Counted from the stretch's first letter, positions 9,871-24,200 are shown. The stretch: DNA of 64,000 nt from Fratercula arctica (GCA_947846985.1 CANTUZ010000002.1:11143587-11207586), one strand, 5' to 3'. Numbers and translations are program-made. The notes: a model not told the origin generated them from the letters alone.

Positions 9871-12795
9871 AAGAGTATGGGCTTCCATAAATAAAAACTA
9901 AGTTTAAAATTCAAAACATATGTCACAGTTGTGGTGCTTAGGAGGTCAGTGTCTTCCAGGGAATTTGCAATTACGAACTTCATTAACAATTTAAGAATAT
10001 CCTGGTTGAAAAGAAAGAGTCATGGCTCAACTACGTATGGCTGGAAGTCTAAGATTCAAGCAAGCTGAGATCAAGACTTTTCATATGTTAAGAAATTTTA
10101 CATCATAAATAGGGCCACACAGCTATTGAAGAACATTTTCACTGTGTTATAGACATCCTCAAGCTTATGTCATGTGCATAGACAGAAATACAGGTGAAGC
10201 AGGTATAACTTTAAAAATCCACGGCCAACAAAATGTTACCCTTGTCCTCAGCTTCTTTATTCTGTTGACTAAATACAGCACTACATGCCGTTTGAGATGA
10301 CTCAAGCACCTAAGATATCAACATGGGGCTGGCAGAGGTGACACAGGGACACGAGAAACCAGCACTTCCCCAAAGCAGCATTTGGCAGCCACACAGGGTA
10401 TTGCTCAGTGCCCAAACTGCAACCAGACCGTGCTATTTAGTGAGCTGCATCCCATCCTCTTTGCACAAGGGAAGACAGAAATACCTTGCTCCAAAAAATA
10501 CTGCCTATCCCTCAGCAACAGATTTCTCTGCCCGCATTAATTCTGAAATGTGCTTTAAAGGCACTTGAGAGAGATCTAAGGGATTTGCTTTCATTGGGAG
10601 ATCTTGGTTGGCCCTAAATTTAAGGAAGACTCCCATTGTAGTTAATGGAGAATAACAGGATCCTCAAGGGAATGATATATACTCGACCTATCTTAGACAC
10701 CAATCATAAGTGTGATAGACATGTATGAGATAGATGAGATATAGGAGATACAGATGAGACAGACATCTCTCATGGGATGAAATGAATTACCCTCTGGAAG
10801 CACTTATTACATTCAACTGATTGTAAAGGGAGCCGAGGTTGACTAGCTTCACTTAAAGTATCCAAAAGACAGACACCCGAGTTAGGGGAGATGAAATCCA
10901 CTCTTACGTTTAAATTTGATTACAAAGAATTGAGTTAGCTGACACAATACTGACCATGACTGATTTGGTCTGTGCACAGACTCCAACTCAACACTGAGCT
11001 GCAAGACAGCTACTGTAATTAGTTGACACGATGCTAAACACAACTTTTTTTCTAAGGCATTCAGTCAATTCATTTTTAACATGAGCAGAATTGTTTACCA
11101 GTCAAGGGATGCAGTCTCAGAAACATGGGACAGTTAAGAATGATGCATCTGAGGGATTTATGGGAAAAAAACACATTGCAATTCTATTCTGGACACTTTA
11201 AAATATTAATTAATATAAACTATTAATTCCCATTTTAAAATGGGAAATTACATATATTCTGATGAACACATGAATTAGTATTGAAATAAAAATTGCTAAA
11301 CTGAATGCCCTTTTAAAAAGCACTACTGAATGAATTAAAAAATTGACACATTTTGCCAATGTAAACTGACAGTATTTGAAAGGCTTTTCTTTAAAATAAA
11401 ATGTGAAATTAGACTGTATACTGTCATAAGTTGAGTGAAGCTACCTTGATTTAAAACAGCAAAATTTCTGTTGCCATAAGGACAGACGGGGGAGTTAATA
11501 CATGTACCAAAACTTTTAAATTCCAGTACAGCTTATACATATGACGATATTTATGTAAAATAACAGCCACAGAATTATAAAGAGAAACAAGTGACAGCAT
11601 TAATGCATGACTGGCATTTTATGTTTTGCTAAAGATGACTAATGAACTGAACTCCTATGGAAATATAGTGTGCGTGACATTCTCATACCTACCCAGTGAG
11701 TTCATAATGATTACTGCTATTACAATGAATACAAAATTATTGAATAATAAATTAAATCCTTACACTAAATTGATATTAGGAGGCTCTTTAAGTCATTAAT
11801 TTTTTGTAACGGTCAAGTCACAATCCATAATAACCTTCTGAGAATAACAAGTTATGGATTTAATTACAGATAAAAAGAAATGTCTTCTATTAAAATGTGG
11901 GAAATTATGCCCTAAAAAATTAAAAATGGAGCAAATGTTGGAAAGCAGCAACGAATGTTCATAAACTAAAATAGTAATGTTAATAAAAAGGAAGTTAGAA
12001 TGTCATGTTTTTACTTGCAATGTTTTCAAAAGAAATATTCCAGGGTTAGGATAAAAGATGAGCTAGCCAAGCATACTTATGAAAAGTTTGATTGGTTTGT
12101 GACATGTCAAGTGCGGAGAAACTCTTTCATTTCTATAGACAAAAATCCTGTCATAGGAATTAAGCTAACAAAATTAATGTCAAATCTAAGAATTCATCAG
12201 AAATCTAAAATATTAAAGTGAATTTTTGTTCACATCATTTTCCCAGAAATCTTCCTAGAGGAAAAAATAACTGTCATCCCCACAGATATATTTTGAAAGT
12301 TTAAACATCTTTGGAAATAAAACATGGAAGTTATTTCAAGCAGGCATGATCTACCTCTGTGTGCAACCACATTTACTGTTAGAGATTCAAAAAATGTTTC
12401 TGAATAAGTTAGTGAAGAATGGAAATCTAATACAATTCCTTGTATTTGCTTATGACTGAAGTTCAGACATGAAAAAAAGAATTTGAGAGCTACACAGAGG
12501 AAGACATAGTAAATTTTAAAATCTGTAAACAGTTATGTTTTCTTGGAGTTGGTTTCTATATGAATGGCTGTATCTAGTTCCTTTAGCCATGTATTGTATC
12601 TCCAGCAGTGTTCAAAGGGAAAAGATTATGGAAATCAGATATAACTGGTTTAACTTTTTTTTTTATTTTTTAATATGTACATTGCTTTTTAGGTATTACC
12701 TCTTTAATGAGCTAAAGGTGTCGAAAGAGTGCAGGGCACCTTTAGATATAAACTGTATAAATGTACTATCTAACTTAAGGTGTGAAGGCAGGGCT
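9871..12795. other. Intronic, no recognisable element apart from a palindrome
   Basis: AT-rich. Contains the 20-bp palindrome at 11227-11246. A small 77-bp stretch with repeated AGAT(GA)G motifs at 10705-10765 is low complexity. No exon or transposon recognised. Confidence 0.6.
11227..11246. repeat. 20-bp perfect palindrome
   Basis: TTCCCATTTTAAAATGGGAA, symmetrical about 11236/11237. No neighbouring structure explains it. Confidence 0.9.
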
Positions 12796-13541
12796 TAGAA
12801 TCATAGAATTGCCTAGGTTGGAAGGGACCTTTCAGATCATCGAGTCCAACCATCAACCTAACTCTGACAAAAACCATCACTAAACCATATCTCTAAGCAC
12901 TTATGTCTACCTGTCTTTTAAAAACTTCCAGGGATGGTGCCTCAACCACTTCCCTGGGCAGCCTGTTCCAATGCTTAATAACCCTTTCAGTGAAAAAATT
13001 TTTTCCTAATATCCAATCTAAACCTCCCTTGGCACAACTTGAGACTGTTTCCTCTTGTCCTATCAGCTGTTATTTGGGAGAAGAGACCAGCCCCCACCTC
13101 TGTACACCCTCCTGTCAGGTAGTTGTAGAGAGCGAGAAGGTCTCCCCTCAGCCTCCTTTTCTCCAGGCTGAACACCCCCAGCTCCCTCAGCTGCTCCTCA
13201 TAAGACTTGTGCTCCAGACCCCTCACCAGCTTCATTGCCCTTCTCTGGACACGCTCCAGCACCTCAATCTATTTTTTGTGGTGAGGGGCCCAAAACTGGA
13301 CACAGTACTCGAGGTGGGGCATCACCAGTGCTGAGTACAGGGGGACGATCACTGCCCCAGTCCTGCTCACCACACTGTTCCTGGTACAGGCCAGGATGAT
13401 GTTGGCCTTCTTGGTCACCTGGGCACACTGCTGGCTCGTATTCAGCCGGCTGTTGACCAACACCCCCAGGTTCTTTTCTGCCAGGCAGGTCTCCAGCCAC
13501 TCCTCCCCAAGCTTGTAACGCTGCATGGGGTTGTTGTGACA
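12796..13541 (-). mobile_element. CR1 copy 3, 3' fragment of another subfamily (sense to PTPRN2)
   Basis: A 0.75-kb 3' part of a CR1 on the minus strand. The 3' terminus (12796-12850) has the octamer tail and the GGTTGGA / GGTCCCTTCCAACC blocks. A longer 3' UTR than in copies 1 and 2 follows, then the ORF2 C-terminal domain up to the NNPM motif near 13541. It lacks the endonuclease and the catalytic reverse-transcriptase motifs. Confidence 0.93.
12987..13541 (-). pseudogene. CR1 copy 3 ORF2 C-terminal remnant
   Basis: On the minus strand the frame reads [15 protein letters not shown], then [19 protein letters not shown] and [18 protein letters not shown], up to a TAG at 13269-13271. It then resumes in the same frame with [20 protein letters not shown] and ends at TGA near 12987. 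That last stop results from an extra base in an A6T6 run (12993-13004); the following bases still match the family ending in the shifted frame. Both lesions mark it as dead. Confidence 0.85.
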
Positions 13542-15221
13542 CAAAAACAGCTGGTGAAGCTATTGCTTGACCAGCAATAGCTTTCACATCTCTACAGGGA
13601 TCAACCCCAAACTCAGTTTCATCTCTTGTGATACCAACAACTAACAGTGGTTTAACGAACATGTGTGAATTGTATGTGTTCATACAGAAGAGGAACAAGA
13701 GGGATGAAGGATGCTCACCAGCAGTAACAGGACGTTCTGTGAAAAGCTGATAGCCATTACTAGATACACACTAAGAACAAAATTGAACTTATTCCTAGGG
13801 GTACCAGAATTTGAACTTGAAAGTACACATCTGATAGCGAAAACATGCTGTGGACTGTGTGCTGTGTTACTAACTGTTCTGTCTTGATAGCTTCCATTTA
13901 CACTTTTTGCTTTTTCTCAGCAAAGAAATCCGACATGAAAACATCTTTTGGAATGAGAAGCCTTAGATACGTATTGCCTTCTGTCTAAGGCAAAGATTTA
14001 TTTAACTGTATGGCAATATTCCACTAAGTTTGTTTAAAACTCTTAAGGGCAGGTTATAATTCATTTTGATACATATGGCTCTACACATTATATGCCAATT
14101 CTAACATTTATGATTGCTTGAAGTATAAAAGATATCAGTATAAACCAGATATATAAACCAGTGTAACAGAAGACAACAAACTAGAGTTCTTAAGTTCTCT
14201 GATACTCTTTACCTACAAGGAACACACCAAGAAACCAATAAAATGTGAAAGATCGATGTACTTATTCACACTGGCAAAGAGTATCAGAGAAACTGAAACA
14301 ATATGTAGAAAAAAATGTGATAAATATGCAAACTCTGCCTCATCACCAGTTTAATAACAAGAGAAGAGAATCAGCTTCCTTGTCCATACTGTCACTTCTG
14401 GAAACAGCTACCTGTACCTCCAATATTCTAGGCCTCCCACATCTCCCAGCTTTCAGCTCTTTTTTGTCCACTCTGCTGAATTCAGATGTTTAGTTATCCT
14501 ATGAGAGCTCTGCTGCCAGGAGGGAAACATATGGATAGAATAAGAGAGGAAAAGGGACCAAAATGGAAAAGCAGTATTGCAGCAGGACTGAGAAAACCAT
14601 TGCAAACGTTTGAATTTACCCATGTTTAAATCAGAAAACCTGAGAGGGGCATCTGATTCTTTACAGCTAAGTTAACAAAATAGTAACTTCCCATCGAATA
14701 ATAATTGTTAACGTATTTTCCTAACGCTTATAGAAAGCAGAGCACTGGGAGCTGCCGAGTGAAAGATAGCTTACTTGCTTAAAATGCCACCTAACTTTGC
14801 AAACGTTATGTTGTTACATAAAATAACAGGTTCTACAGCAGGTGGGGTTCTCCATTTGAAACACATTAAAAAATTAATGTTAAAATACTTCTAATTTAAC
14901 ACAAAATAATGTAATAATCTGGTTGAATTCTCAGTTCTTAAGTGGAAATAAAATACGTTTGAACATGCCAATCCATTTTACAGCCAAGGGTAGTAACTAC
15001 AGCCAGTGTGGTTGATTTTAACTGCACACTTCCCATTACCATTAATGTAAGTTTCACAGCTATATCGCTGCACATGGTAGAGAATATACCCACCAGTTGG
15101 TAAATGGCAATGAAAGAAGAGAATGAATACATGGTGATTCCCTTGGAGAGGAAAAATGCCAAGGAAAGAAATGTCAGAAAGAATAATACAATACACAGAA
15201 TCCATTCAGAGAAGGAAGGAT

Positions 15222-15240
15222 GGGGGTGGGGGGTGGGGGG
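15222..15240 (+). repeat. G-rich tract with quadruplex potential
   Basis: GGGGGTGGGGGGTGGGGGG followed by AAGGAGG. Several closely spaced G runs could stack as a quadruplex on the plus strand, the non-transcribed sense-like strand relative to nothing known here; PTPRN2 RNA would carry the C-rich complement. Confidence 0.6.
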
Positions 15241-16667
15241 AAGGAGGCATTTTCTGGTCTCTTTGCAAAAATCAGTTGTGTTCTGGGTTCCCTGCAACGA
15301 TGTAACACTTGAAAAAGACTTAATAGCCTCTTATAAAAGGCCAGTCATGAAGTCCAAAAGAAAAAAGCATCTTTTTCTCAATTCAAGTCTATGTTTCAGG
15401 TGGACCTACTACTTCTTTAGACCTAGATCTAAAGATTTCTCTCTTTTTTTTTTTTTTTTTTCCTATTTTTTTGCTATTTACATCTTCTGGATTACATGTA
15501 AAGTCAAAAAGAATTAGAGGAATGTTTTCATCAGTGCTTCATACCTGGGGGTCTTCACTGGTGACAGTTCAACAGTTTGCCTGGCAGAGCTGATCAAGAT
15601 TAAAAATGATTTCGCAAAAAAACCGGTCCTTTTTAACTGCTACCACTATGAGGTTCCAGCCCAGCTCCAACTGCAGCCACTGAAATGCTGCAACTTCATC
15701 TTATCAGGTTTAGGTCTAGGATTAGGCTGTTAAATCCTGGCCTGCATTTCCATGGTACATACCACTCTGCCCAAAACCATTACTTTTCGAAGGTTTGCAT
15801 TCTTTCTCCATGCATGGTAATAATTTCACGGTCACCATATAACTATATGAGGTATTTCAATTCAAGAACAAAAATCAGAGGGAACGAACTGTTAAATATA
15901 GGTGAAATCACTGCAGGCTTATGGTCCTAGCTGGGGTTTGGAAGCAAAGCTGAACACCCTGAGTTCTTCTGAAAAATTTCCTATTTATCTCTTTCTGTCT
16001 TTTATGTACATACACATGCACAGACTGTCTGTAGCACAAAGAATAGCACGATAAGGGAGAAAACTCTTTTTTAGTTTAGACACAGCCATGGAATACAATG
16101 ACATGAAGGGGCAGTCAACATTATAAAACAAATGATACTTTTTATAAAAATATTTATCATTTTCATAATTGGTTTAATGGATTTATTTGGGGGGAGTTGC
16201 TTATTTTCTTATATTTTGCTAAAGTAATTTATCAGTTTAAAATCCATTACAGGAATCCATTCAAACAGTATTGCTGGATGAAGTGGTAATCATAATGGGA
16301 GGTTTTCGCATGCATTGAATTTTTGCAAATGAAATTTCCAGCAAAATTTTGCTGCATTTTCAAGCAAAATCAATACTTTTTTTCTTTTATTTTTCTTTGA
16401 TTTTCTTTTTATGATCAATATTTTTTCAATGCTAATTAAAAGTATTAGCATTATTCATCTGGTGTATATGTATAGTCAAATATACACATATGCAACATAC
16501 ATATATAACGTATATGTGTGAATATGCAATACTACACATACACAGATACGCATACAAATATTTAATTTGTACAACAATATAATTTTTCCCATATTTCTCC
16601 AATTTCACATCATATGCTTACTCCTAAGCATCCATTTAGCCCATTTTGTAAACTATGATAAATGAAA

Positions 16668-16711
16668 TTACTCTGTATTATTAGTTCACTTACTCTGTAT
16701 TATTAGTTCAC
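16668..16711 (+). repeat. Perfect 22-bp tandem duplication
   Basis: TTACTCTGTATTATTAGTTCAC occurs twice head to tail with no mismatch (16668-16689 and 16690-16711), then decays. Confidence 0.95.
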
Positions 16712-17337
16712 TTATGCTCAGCACAAAACTACAGTGAAAACTGGTTTCCACAACTTCTAATTACAAAACATTAGCTACCTGAGTCTTCTCCAGCTGAGCA
16801 GATTAGCATAGATCTTCTCTGCTGACAGCTTTGACCTTCACTCCAGCAAACACTTGTCAAAATGCCAAAAGTAATTACCTGGCTGTTTAGGAAGGAGTAA
16901 TGGGGTGTAGCTACCTACCTTTTCTTGTTACTGATCTAAAATGTCTATAAAACTTTGCCAAGAGGCACCCTCTGGATTTTGGCATACACATTTTTTTCTC
17001 AACTGTCTTTCTTTTTCTTTTCAACAGCGTATGAAATATTAGCTATATCATCTCCTGCCAGCCAATCCCATCACAATTCTGGGGCGCAGGCTAAATAACC
17101 CACTAGACGGATCTTTCAACCAAGATGATTTTATGATTGCTGTCATCCCGATCTTGTTGCACTGATGCAACCAGGAAAAAAATACAAAAAAGCAGTAGAA
17201 GCATCGCAGGAACAAATGATCATAATTATACTATAGAAGACCATCCTGTCAATCCTCTGAATTATCTTAAAAGAACCATTATGTTATAGCTTTTTTTTTT
17301 TTTTCTTTTCATATAAAACCTTTTTCCTATTCATATT

Positions 17338-17400
17338 TCAGGTTTACAAATAAGAAAACAGAGGCACAGAGAATTTACAGGTAATTCTCGAAAATCTATG
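17338..17400 (-). repeat. MIR-like SINE trace (reverse orientation)
   Basis: TTTACAAATAAGAAAACAGAGGCACAGAGAATTTACAGG resembles the reverse complement of the MIR core (tttacagatgaggaaactgaggcacagagaggtta). Short and diverged. Confidence 0.5.
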
Positions 17401-19756
17401 GCTAGATTAAATCTAACTCGTCTTTTGGCTTCAACATAAAGCTGTACACTTTCTCTTAATCTGGAATGTTCAAATTTATAGAAAATATTTTCCAAGGAGA
17501 ACAAAGGGATTTAACATATTTTCTTGATGACTACAGAATACTAGACAGATTAAGTATTTGCAGATTACTGCAGTGGTCATTAATCTCTAAATCCCACATA
17601 CAGCTTTTGTCAGACAATGGAAAACAACATCTCCAAATAAGAACAAGATCAAAGATCTATAAATCTGACTCCATCTTAACTTACATGTCAGAATTGATAC
17701 ATGGAGTTCAGGAAAGCTCAGGGAAAAAAAACAACTTTCTTTGACCACAGATAGTCCTGAAAACAAAATTCATGAACACCAAATCACTTGCCAAGTCACA
17801 ACAATTCTCTAGTCAAGAATTGACTAGTCTAGTCTCTAATCAAGTCACAACATTCTCTAACATTTGTGCAGGCTACCAGGTAGCAGCAGCAGCTGCTGAA
17901 GTAGCCTTCAATCTATAGGAGAAAGACTGCTCCAAATGAAGGCAATGTTAAAATACAGGACTGCATACTGCTGACAAGTGTGCCCTTGTGACTACCACCA
18001 ACAAACTCCTCTTATCTTCAAAAACTCCCCCAAAGCTCTCAAATAATTTCTTGTCCCACCGTCAAGAGCTCATTATTTCCCCTCTCAGATACATTCCTCC
18101 ACAAGCTATCAGCAGCAGAAGGTCATGCAAGTGGCTATTTTCAAGACAGATGATACGTGAATCCTCCGGACCTCCTAACTAAGCCTTTGTCAGCCAAAAA
18201 CTCTCCGCCTGCCCTTTCATCCCAGGTCATGCTTGTGCCTTCTTCCCAAGACATCATCCCATAAATCGTGTTCTACCAAGAGAACAGATTGCTACCAGGT
18301 TCGGGTCAGCAGCCCCTACACGCTGCTACCGAAACACCGTGCTTCTGGAGAAGTGCCTTTTCATGTTATTACTTTTCTCCAGCAAAAAGGGATGACAGCC
18401 TTATTCTAAGATTATTCTGTATGTAACTGTTTTTGTGTTTTTTCTTGTGCTTTAAATAACAGCTGTTTTTCATAGAGCCCTGAAGTGGCACCTCTCTCCC
18501 TCGCAATTTTTTATTATTTGGCTGATATGAAAGCTATCACTTACAATCACAAGATTGCTAATCATCCAATTTCATATATTAAAAATAGAATATTTAGTTA
18601 CATCAGACAAAGGGCATTTTCCTGTTTGTACGAACTAAAATAGAACATTATCCCCTGTTCCACACGGTGCCTAGTGTTTATTTGCATGCATAGTTTAAAA
18701 TTGTTAGGTTTATTTTGTTGTTCCACATTTTGAAAAGTTATAATCAATCTGTCTAATGGCTGGAAAAAGATATACTGACTGTTCTTTTTCAGGTAAAGGC
18801 TAGGTTACAATACTATCTGACCTAAATTAGGGTTTCTTTAATCCTCTTAGTTATGCTCACCTAAAAAGTTACATATTCACCAAAAAATATTAGATCAGCC
18901 TTACCTATTCTTTACAGAAAAACTGCCTTTTATGTACCCACCTTACCATTTTTTTTCTTACTGTAGTATTCCTAAATAACTTGTTGCAATACTCTTAGGA
19001 TTTGTTATAAACAGTCTCTTAAGTGTACTGCACAAAAATATATAAAAATTATGAAAGTATATATATAACTATAACATTTAAGGATGTCTGGAATTGTAAG
19101 CATTGTTGTTATATATGTTATATTGCTTATATATCTCCATTTTCCTGGAAAATGCTTATCATAAAAATGCTAAATAGAAGCAATTTTGCTAAATAATATC
19201 ATGAAATACGACACTAAGCAGGTTGTCTTGGGTTTGGGGATTTCTGCTTGCTTTGCTTTAAATTAGAACGAAATTCAGTTCTCAAATATTTTAGTATAGG
19301 GACCTTTTGATACCATGTTCACAGTGGGACCCCATAGTACTGCTGCTATACAAAAATTAATACTTCTTAATTTCAATCACATCCTCAGTGCTACGGACTT
19401 CAGTGCAGCTATTCATTGATTTACATCAGCTGAAAACAGTCCTTTTAAAATGTACAGGTCAGTTTGAAATATCTACATAAGGAAATATGCAGCAAGTTTA
19501 ATATGGAAAAAGACTTTTCACTTCTATAGTCAAAAATGCATTGGGAGATTTCTCGGACTTGAAAGAAAACCACTTTTCACTTCAACTACATGGCAGTTTC
19601 ATCTTGCATAAGCAGCTGTAGGTGTGAACAAGCTGACTGCAGGAATTTGGTTGTTTAATAATATTACACATGGTAATACTTATCAAACTTGAAATCTTTG
19701 TAAATTTACTCAGTCTTAAATTAATTTTGAATTCCTAAAGAGCTTTGAACATGTTA

Positions 19757-19840
19757 CCAAAGGAAAATGTGAATGAAGGAGGCTTAAGTAGAAGAAATCA
19801 GGATTTGCACCAGAAGATTTTAAGGGCTCTAGCAAGAGAA
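19757..19840 (+). repeat. Unclassified diverged repeat, first copy
   Basis: About 80 bases containing AGAAGAAATCAGGATTTGCA and a following AG-rich stretch match 21139-21220 at roughly four bases in five by eye, same orientation, 1.38 kb apart. Family not recognised. A 62-codon open frame covers it, but the second copy is open in a different frame, so coding is not supported. Confidence 0.5.
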
Positions 19841-21138
19841 AAAATATGTTTGAATACGTTACCAAGCAGGGACTACAGGAAGATCCTGAAAGCTGTACTA
19901 AATTCTACAATCCTGACTTTAACCAATCTCTAACATCCACAATACCTATATATTTCTGTGGATATTAGTGGTGGCTTTCTCTCACCTACCTTTAGCCACC
20001 TATGATAAGTGCCAGTTCATACAATCTATCTTTTTATTTTGAATTTAGAGGCAATCTAGGCAACTAGTTTTGACTAAATGCCTAACATTGTTAGATGTCA
20101 TATTACCAGAGGGCTGTTTAAAAAAGTCAACTTTAAAATCACTACTAACCTTTAAATCATGACATAAATTACTTTAATAGAGGACTTATTTTTACCTGTC
20201 TTCAGTGGCCTGCCTACAGATTTCAGAAAAAGCAACTAACAGAAACACATGAGTAGCTCCAAATCAACCTTTGCAGCTATATATTTTTCTAAGCTTCAAT
20301 TCTGGTCTTTTCACTGAACCTTTGATATAACTGTCTGGTTCAGGTATCAGCTGTTGTATTCTAAAACATTAGTATATATATAATACATCAGTGGTGTGTT
20401 TCTCTTTATTTTAGTTTAATCCAAATCTGATGGTTTTCTATGAATGGGTGTTTAATAAGAGGCATCAGAATATAATGACATGAACCATTGTTGCTTCAAT
20501 TAAAGAACACTGGCTACATAATGCTACTTAGCTCTTGTTTTTCTCCTCAGTTCTATAAAATGATTAACTAGCTTTAGAGTTCCCAATAGTTAAAAAGCAG
20601 GATTTAGGGGTTTATGCTGGAATAGATTACATCACTTTATAAGGTGAACAGAAGGAAGTTCTGAAGTTTTCTGTTACAACAGAAAGTGGTTTTAAAGCAA
20701 AAAGATTTCTTTCTAAAATTAGATCCTCACACCTATTCTTAGAGGACACAAGTATATGTTAAAAAAAACCCCCATCCTCACTTATCACAGCAATGAATAT
20801 CACAAATAGAAGGAAGTCACTGGAGAAGAGCCACAATCAAAGGCTGTTCTTCAGGATTGAGGCACATTTACTGCAGGCTAGCACCCATCACAATTGCTAA
20901 AACTCATTCCATTTTCTAACAGAAGAAGAAGATGGGAAGGAAATGCTGTCTCAAAAAGCCATTAATTATTGTATCAGACATTTGGTAGTGCAGGAAACAG
21001 TTCAGATTCTGAATAATATTTCAACTATTTCAAATATAATGTCATCCTTTATTCAACAATGGAAAGGTTTGAGGAAAATATTCAGATAGATATAGAAAAT
21101 ACAGAGGGTGAAAGGGAATTGATCCACTCACAGGGGCA

Positions 21139-21220
21139 AAAAGGACAATGTGAACTAAGGAAGCTTGAGTTGAAGAAATCAGGATTTGCATCAAAAGACT
21201 TAAGAGAGCTAGCACAGAAG
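21139..21220 (+). repeat. Unclassified diverged repeat, second copy
   Basis: Partner of the segment at 19757-19840; shares AAGGAcAATGTGAA, TGAAGAAATCAGGATTTGCA and AGAGCTAGCA with gaps. Could be an old interspersed repeat or a local duplication. Confidence 0.5.
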
Positions 21221-24200
21221 AAGAGCTGTCAAACTTACGTTTCACATTACAGACCAAAGGATTGTAATCCTCCTTAAACCAGGGCAACAGCAAGTGAAAT
21301 CAGATGGACCTCACAGCCTCCTGGCTACGTTGTTCAAAGTTTCTGACACAGAAGCTGTCAGTTCACTTCAAAGATGAACTTCAAATTATTCATAGACACA
21401 CTCTTTGTTACTCTCTCAGAGGGAAAGACACCTAGTTGCATAGTCTACAAAAACCTAGACAGAGGGAAGGAATTCAGCCATAGACTTTCATCTTGTTCTG
21501 TTCACTTCATCACAGCTGAATTACGAATCTGACAATGACTGGCCAATGAATACTTTCAAAACAACCATTATTGCTCGCGGTTGTGAGCTAGAAAATGAAA
21601 CCAAGACAGTGTGCCAGCATGGACATGTTTGTGACTGAAGCAAGAGAGTTAATCTTTCTGAGACTTCTCACAAGACGTGCAACGCCTATGCCAAAAATCA
21701 GCAGGACTGGTTATGGCCATTTAGGAAGAACAAGGACTTCTTAGAGAAGAGGAAGCCTTTTTACCCAGAAATTGAAGTTTCCTGCTTCTGATGATATAGA
21801 ATTCGTATCTCCTGCACTAACGGTCACCATCAAAAAGAAGAGGGATGTTGCCATTACCAAAACTACACAACGGATATTGCCAAGTTTCATTATGCCAGCA
21901 ACAGAAGCAGTACAAAGAATAATAATTCCTAGAGTACACGTAGACAAGTGAAATATATTATGCAAAGAGCTTCTAGCAATTAACCAACAATGGTCTAAAA
22001 AACATCAAAGGCCAGACAGTGTTTAATCACAAACTGAAATAACCAGAGAAAGAAAATCACAGTATTCTGAATTCACTGTATTAAATGTCATTTCCCAGGT
22101 TTTGTTCAAAATCCTCTGTGAGACCACGATGTTTTTAAGACATAATCAGCAATTCTATTCTAAACATGCTTTTAACTAAATACATGGATAGCTTAATAAA
22201 ACTTTGCATAATCTTACTTTTGCAATTGATGATTTATTCCTCATTGTTCTCTTGTTCCTTCTGCTAGTCTCCCTTCGCTACATTTATACATTCTTTACAT
22301 ATACACATTACATGTAGCTTTATTATGTGGTGATACAGAGTTATGTTATATGAAATTTAAATTTCTTGGTCATTCTTCAGGAAATTCTGTATTTCAAGCC
22401 TGCTAACTATCCAAGGTCATTAAAGGTTTTTAGGGTGTGATGGGAACTAAGAGTCTTTGAAACTAGACCACTGATTTAGATACTTAAGCCTACAGGTTTA
22501 GAAGAGGAATTTTTGACACCTATAAATACAGCTCAGACTTGCCTACTAAAAGGAACATATCAGAGGCAGAATAAGTCATAAATACCAACTGAATCCAGGG
22601 TCACTAATATGGCAGGCCATTTAGCCATCCTAATTTAGATAAAATCTATGACATCTTGGACCACTCCAAACCAATAAGACACCATCAGCTTAAATCACTA
22701 GTCAGGGTAAGTTAACTCTAAGGGTTTTGAAGTGCCCTTTTCATCTCAAAAGGACTGTTTAATGCTAAAAGCTAAGGATCATGTTTTGCCTGTTTAGAGC
22801 TGCCAATTTTAGCAAAAATATTCAGCTTTAATGTCAAAAAGTTCTATTGCAATATTTGTTGCCATAGATATTTCCCCACAGCTGGGACATGACCAAAATT
22901 TGTAGGTGTCAAATCTCAAAATCCGTAAGTCTACAAATTTAATCATTTGCAGTTGTTTAAAACTGCAAAGTAATTCTATATGCATTTTTTTTGTCTATTT
23001 TGATACTTTTGGGGTGATATCTTTATTCAAAGTAGCCTATTATACAGTTAAATTTTAATGATAATATAGTATTTTTGCATTTGTGGGGGGTTTTTTGAAT
23101 GGAATTAATTTTGCAATGCATTTTTTGCAGAATTAGCAAGCTGGCAGGAAAGAATTTTTGGACAAGAAGGTTATATAACTCAATACCCTACTCTCTAAGT
23201 CATGATTACTGGTCTCTGTCAAACCATGCACATTGAGAACATGTAGGTGTCACCAGTCGGGAAACAGAAAAGTAAAAAAAAAAACCCAATGAACAAAAAT
23301 CAAAAACCAAACCCAAACCAAATCAATAGCTCAGTTAAGAGTTAGGGGAATTAAAAAAAAATTTTGAAAAATTTTCTTGATAGCCTAATATATCTTCAAA
23401 AACCATATTTTAAAGAAAACGAAATCAAGATTTCTGACTTGCCATAAGGGTGCGTATCACACTATATCTGAGACACAAGAACCTGCACACAAGACCTATT
23501 AATCCCCTAACATCTGGTTATGCATTGCCTTTTGCTGTGCTACCTGTCCCCTACCACTAATACGCCTACTCTACGCGTACATTCCTTTGCTCTTCAGTCT
23601 CCATTTTTTATAACACCTACAATGTTGCATTTAATACAATATCAAAAACATGGTAGGCATGATTCCAACCAGTAAAAGGCTGCAGTTACACATAAGTAAA
23701 TGCTTTTATTTCATTTTGGCAGTGCTGAGTGTCTATGCAAAAAACTTCTCTCCTACATCTCTTTTTCATGTGTGCAGTGTATATATGATCATTACAGCCA
23801 GCTGATGCTAAAATTCTGTGCTTGGAAACTTCAGAAATTTCCTTTTTTCTAATTATCACTGTTAATATACACGTCTTTGCATAAATGGTGGGATTCTGGA
23901 GTACCTATAAAGCAAACTCATTGCTCATTACTATACTGACTATATTGAAATTTTATATAAACAGAGTTATTTTACTGACAATTGTTCTCTGCTAGATTTC
24001 TCCTAACCTTTAAACTGAAGAGAAATGAAATCCACATTCATTTGTCTAAATGATGTCATGTGTCAAGTATAATTACTTCTAGAGCAGGTCATCTTTGTCT
24101 AGAGAAAGTTTATTTCTTCAAAATGTTGCGATGAAATTACACTGCACCGTTGAGCTTGACTTACTAGACAGAAACAGGGCAGAGGACAGCTGCTTGATGC

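Noticed and set aside
17988..18360. Possible solo LTR (locally GC-richer block)
   Set aside because: No TG...CA boundaries with flanking duplications and no partner copy in the window.
21300..22020. Possible endogenous retrovirus or coding remnant with AAG/ACC-rich patches
   Set aside because: No LTRs, primer binding site, protease or polymerase motifs could be found; the open frames are short and unrelated.
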